NCBI GenBank assembly: GCA_032622095.1 | Contig: CP136061.1 | Coordinates: forward strand, 13,347,287-13,411,286 | Direction of reading: 5' to 3' | From: Siphonodentalium dalli | Lineage: Eukaryota; Mollusca; Scaphopoda; Gadilida; Siphonodentaliidae | Length of the DNA stretch: 64,000 nt | Shown here: in pieces, positions 39,901 through 45,900 of the stretch | Position numbering within the stretch: the first letter of the stretch is position 1 | Layout of the letters: each line of letters opens with the position of its first letter | The notes under the pieces: model-generated | Seen by the model: only the letters and a program-made list of their open reading frames with translations | What the model was told of the DNA's origin: nothing | Databases searched by the model: none | Position numbers and translations under genes: made by a program

Positions 39901-42900
39901 ACAGTACACTATGGGTATAACAGCACACTATGGGTATAACAGCACACTATGGGTATAACAGCACACTATGGGTATAACAGTACACTGTGGATATAACAGT
40001 ACACTGTGGGTATAACAGTACACTATGGGTATAACAGTACACTATGGGTATAACAGCACACTATGGGTATAACAGCACACTATGGGTATAACAGCACACT
40101 ACGGGTATAACAGTACACTATGGATATAACAGTACACTACGGATATAACAGTACACTACGGATATAACAGTACACTATGGGTATAACAGTACACTGTGGA
40201 TATAACAGTACACTATGGGTATAACAGTACACTATGGATATAACAGTACACTATGGGTATAACAGTACACTATGGGTATAACAGTACACTATGGATATAA
40301 CAGTACACTATGGGTATAACAGTACACTATGGGTATAACAGTACACTATGGGTATAACAGTACACTGGATATAACAGTACACTGTGGGTATAACAGTACA
40401 CTGTGGATATAACAGTACACTATGGGTATAACAGTACACTATGGATATAACAGTACACTATGGGTATAACAGTACACTATGGGTATAACAGTACACTATG
40501 GATATAACAGTACACTATGGGTATAACAGTACACTGTGGATATAACAGTACACTGTGGATATAACAGTACACTGTGGGTATAACAGTACACTATGGGTAT
40601 AACAGTACACTATGGGTATAACAGTACACTATGGGTATAACAGTACACTATGGATATATTTTTATGTGTAAGCAATATTTGCTAAGTGGGTGTCTGACCA
40701 GGTAACACGTTGTCCGAGACGTAGTGAACACCAAACCTGGCACACCAGAATGACAAAAACAAGTCAAAGTGAGATGCCGGCAGGTAGACCAGAGGCCTTT
40801 TGGAAAAGTCAAATGAGGATAAGAGCAAAAAACGGCTTAAAACATATTTGTCAAAAGAATCGTTCACGCAATACTGCTGGACACAAAACACACAGGCTAT
40901 GTTGCAATGTCTCCTCTACACACACTATGCTTGGCAATATTTTAAGTTCCCGTCCCGATGACTCAGTAAGTAAGGCACATGGTACTAAATGGAGGGGACC
41001 TCGATGACCCAGTCAGCAAGGCGCACGAACTCCCACGCGGAAACCCCGATGTCCCAGTCATCAACGTGTATGACCCTCTTACGGGTTGGATCCCGGTGCC
41101 TCAACCGGTAAGGTGCATGGTATTCTCATGGAAGGACCCGGGTGATATAATTAGTAAGTCGTATACAATATTATGGAGGGGACCCCGGTATCCAATATTA
41201 CTACGGAGGCGGCCCCGGTGCTTCAACCAGCAAGGCACATGGCCATAAACCTTAAATTCTTATCTGGTACCCAACATAAATCAGTTTGTGGTGTATCTAT
41301 GACACAAAGTTTTGTCAGCCACCAAGTAATGTAATTATATATATATTTATAATATCAAATAACATATATGTAGTGGGGTTGTATATAGTCCAAAGCAACC
41401 CCGAAACTCAACACTAGGATGTGATACTAACATAAGATAATAAATTGTTTGTATATTATATTAATAAATGTGTTAAAGTCTATACATATTATAATAATGC
41501 CATATAGGCAGTGTGCTTGTTAAAAATAATAACAGGTAGTAAAGTTCCTCAAAGTAGTAACAGGTAGTAAAGTTCCTCAAAGTAGTAACAGGTAGACTAG
41601 TTTATAGAATTTATAGTTAATAAGTGATGGAAAAGTCTAGTTTATAACTATGCCCTTGTTGTTATCGGGTGGTATCTGAATCCAACGAGATCGCATCGCG
41701 CGTATAAATTCCTACATTTTAAATATTTCCGCGCTATCATATATGCGAATTTACATATTAAATATCGGTATACACAAATTATGGCATCCAGGTGAGACAT
41801 AAAAATCTTTTGCGGAAAACAGACGAACACGGACGGACGGGCGGACTGAACAAACGGCAGACACGGAATGTCGGCCACAAAACGTTATCCGACATTATAT
41901 TAAATATGTATTAGCGACTTTTATGTGTCAAGGAGTTGATTGTATGCGCGGCTGGAGCTGGACCGTTGGAGTCCGCAATATTTATAACAACCAACGCTAT
42001 CCAAATACATGCACACGCACGTGTTTATATGCTTGACACTCTGGGGTCCGGAGCCGCCGTCTTTGTATAAATATGTAAACCATAATATTTATATACTTAT
42101 TAAAAGATACCAACACTGAAAATTTTAAATTATCGAATTATCCACACTATCGTGACAGGTTATTTCGTTTACTTGATCAAGTGAGGTCCCGTTGTTTGAT
42201 CATCGGCAACCATAAGTCCGTATTAAAATAAATAATAAATAAACAAATCCTCATGCAACACAGCAGCCCCGGGTCAAAGGCCAAACATGCAGCAAGCATC
42301 CACACATCACACGACAACATGTCCATCTTAGTTCTTACACTTGTCATGATAATTGATAAATAGGGCTGTTGTTAGTAAGTAATTCAATTACAAACCTATA
42401 CATATGACATGGTGAACGCTCTTTACTTAGAGCATATATAACAGTTACGTATATATATGGTACATCGGTTGGAATTGTGTTCAAAGTTCTAATGCATACA
42501 ATTTGTTATCGCGATAGCAGACAAAAGCGTGGGCCGTCCCACATACATGTATACAATCAACATCCATACGTTAAATGGTTTGTTGGTTAACGGGTCCTGT
42601 TTCTAAAGTGGTGTTGACATGTGGAACTATGTAAACATGTCATATTTACTGTATTTGAGTGTTTATTTTGTTAGTGTTTATTTTTTGACTTATCGTACTA
42701 GCTTGATAACACAGAAGGAATCAATTGTTTGGAAAATGTTTACTAAGTCCGTTCCGAAATCATATTTTTGTACCGAAAGTTGGTCCTATAAAAAAAAAAA
42801 AAACAGGTACACTGTGGGTATAACAGTACACTATGGGTATAACAGTACACTATGGGTATAACAGTACACTATGGGTATAACAGTACACTGTGGATATAAC

Positions 42901-45900
42901 AGTACACTATGGGTATAACAGTACACTATGGATATAACAGTACACTATGGGTATAACAGTACACTGTGGGTATAACAGTACACTATGGGTATAACAGTAC
43001 ACTATGGGTATAACAGTACACTGTGGGTATAACAGTACACTATGGGTATAACAGTACACTATGGATATAACAGTACACTATGGGTATAACAGTACACTAT
43101 GGGTATAACAGTATACTATGGGTATAACAGTACACTATGGGTATAACAGTACACTATGGGTATAAACGTTTCCCATGCATTTTGAACAGGAAAGTGATAT
43201 ACTAGTACCAACAGTAGGGACTACAATGTCGCATTACAGTAACACCGGTTTTAATCATTCCTTATGGCAAAATTTAGTTCCAAGTTATTGACACGTAATA
43301 AACAACACATTAGTTATATTTTCATAAATCTGTGATATTATGTGACGTCTGTGATATTATGTGACGTCTGTGGTATTATGTGACGTCTGTGGTATTATGT
43401 GAACAAAAAATGTTGTCATAAATTTCAATAGCTTTTTTTTACACTTTCACAATTCCCTCAGGTTTCATATCCCTTCGCCTGGGTAACAGTACTAATGTAT
43501 TTAGTAGCTGCGTGGTCCACTGAGGGTTGAAGTGTTGACACATTTCTTCCATGTTTTAAGTTCTAACTGTCTAATATTATTTTATCGGTAGGATCATGGT
43601 ATAAAAAAAATACACACATAGTTATTCTGAATACCAAATTTACACCACTCGCGGGATTGATGGTTTACCGCACTCGCTAAAGCTTGTGAGGTATATCATC
43701 AATCCCACTGCTGGTGTAAATTTTATATTCAGAAACACTATGTGTGTATTCTATATATAAATAAAGGCAAGTCTCTTTTCACTGCAATTTTCTTTTAACC
43801 CTTTACCCAACAGAACAGCCCTGTGCCAATACATTCTCTTATATATGCGAGTCGACCATAGGTCGTATCGCATATATAAGAGAATGCACTGGCACAGGGC
43901 ATAACTGTAACAATCACAATGTGGTCAATGAACCGGTTCCAATGATATCCATGTTTGTATGGTGTTATTGAGACAGACGGAAGATATTTTAGGCTGTTGA
44001 AGCTTTATTTGGGCGTTTTTGGCCGGTTTGTTGGGTAAAGGGTTAAAAAGTCCAACATTTTTTTCAACATTTCCTATTGAAATATTGGATTTGAAAATGA
44101 ATTTTGTTTTGTTTCTGGGGTATGTTTTCCAGATCTTGAGATCAAAATTAAATTAAAATAGCCTCCCTCTCTCATCTCAATATTGAGATCTATTAAATTG
44201 ACTGAGAGGGGAAGTAACTCTAATTGCCTGAGAGCACAGATATTTATGTTTGAATGGCCTTATATCAATTTGTGATCAAGCAATAGTGTGTCTCACCCAT
44301 GGCGAGCCCCACATAGACTGGAGCAGAAAACACTCCATAGAGCTTGCTTCCAACTGTGTGAGGCTCCCTGTGGGTTAAACATTAAACGTATAACTAAACT
44401 ATGAGATCCTACTTTCCATTATTAGAGATGTTGAGAGAAAATTTCTCCAACCCATAAAGTCCATTGATGAAACCCTGCTGACCAATCAAGTATCACAGGT
44501 TTGCATCATTTTGTTAATGCCCTAATTAATCTACTCTTTAACCAGAGCAGAATTATGGGTAACTTTTCAGGATTTAGTCGGAAATATGGCATTGTTGCCA
44601 TTCATCGGAAAGCTCTCATCGAGAGCTTTCCGATGAATGGCAACAAGCCATATTTCCGACTAAATCCTGAAAAGTTACCCATAATTCTGCTGTGGTTAAA
44701 GAGTCGATTAATTAGAGCATTACTGTAATTTGTGTTATAAATGTATATATATAAGGGTAGGATCTGTCTCTAACTATTTCTCATCTGTTCCCTGAAAATC
44801 AATCCTGTCCCGTTTTCTTTTCCACTTTGGAGTTGATTTTTGTTTACCTTCTTAGCAATTTTTTGACGAGATGGAGGCACCCGCATATAAAAAGTTGCTA
44901 ATTTGTGTTATATATATAAGAGTACGATCAGTCTGTCTGTTATCAATAAATTACCATGTGATCATCCAACATCCAGAGTATATGAGAGGATTTTTATAGA
45001 TGTTGTCATTCCAAGTGAAATCTGTTATGAAATGAGTGATGACATGATACAGAGCTCTGGTGGGTCAAGCAAGATAAACAACACTGGTGGCTGGCTGTTT
45101 GTTTATTCTAACTGTCAAATTGATTAATGGCAGCACAAGACTGGTGTTTTTCCTATTCTTGAAATTTCATTACAGGGTGAGATAAGTGTCTTCTAAATTC
45201 CATTAAAATTTGCTTCAAAAATAATTAACCCTTTCCAAGGTTTCCATAGACACATGCTATAATGTACATGGACTCTTCCTCATATCTCTTAATATCTATT
45301 GGGTATCTTTGCACACTATTCCCTTCTATCAATGTTGGTATTGACTGATTAATTGATTTTTGAAAAATATATTAACCCTTCAGACACGTGCTTTCAATTT
45401 GAAATTAAAACAACAGCTGATAGCCAATATGATTTATCTATGCAATGGGAAACAGGCAGATAAATATACATGACTATTGTAAGTGATGACTTGTTTTGAA
45501 AATCAATATGGTAGATGTTAGTATTTCCAGGAACCTTATTTTCCCATTTGTTCACATTTTCATGGTTGATTGAATTTTAGGGGCCACAGAGCACTTAGAA
45601 GATTAACATTGAAGGTTGTGGCTTTTAGTGCCCAAGCTACTTGTAAAACATTGTAATGTGTGAAACCATTCAAATGAGGGCTAACTTACTTTCTTTTATA
45701 TGAACGATTTAGTGGTCATAGGGGCCAGCATCCCCATCATATTATGTCTGTATAACATTATAGAGATAATACTTTTGAATTGTATAAACTACATATATTT
45801 TTGAAAACCATACATCCCTGTTATGAAACACTTAATCTTATTTAATACACAGGTCAGATCTGATCTTATATCTGTCCATGTTTGATAAACAAATAACTGG

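Noticed and set aside
40690-41007. 105-codon frame rich in Lys/Arg/Ser
   Set aside because: Runs into degenerate repeats and overlaps a minus-strand frame of similar length; no domain recognised.
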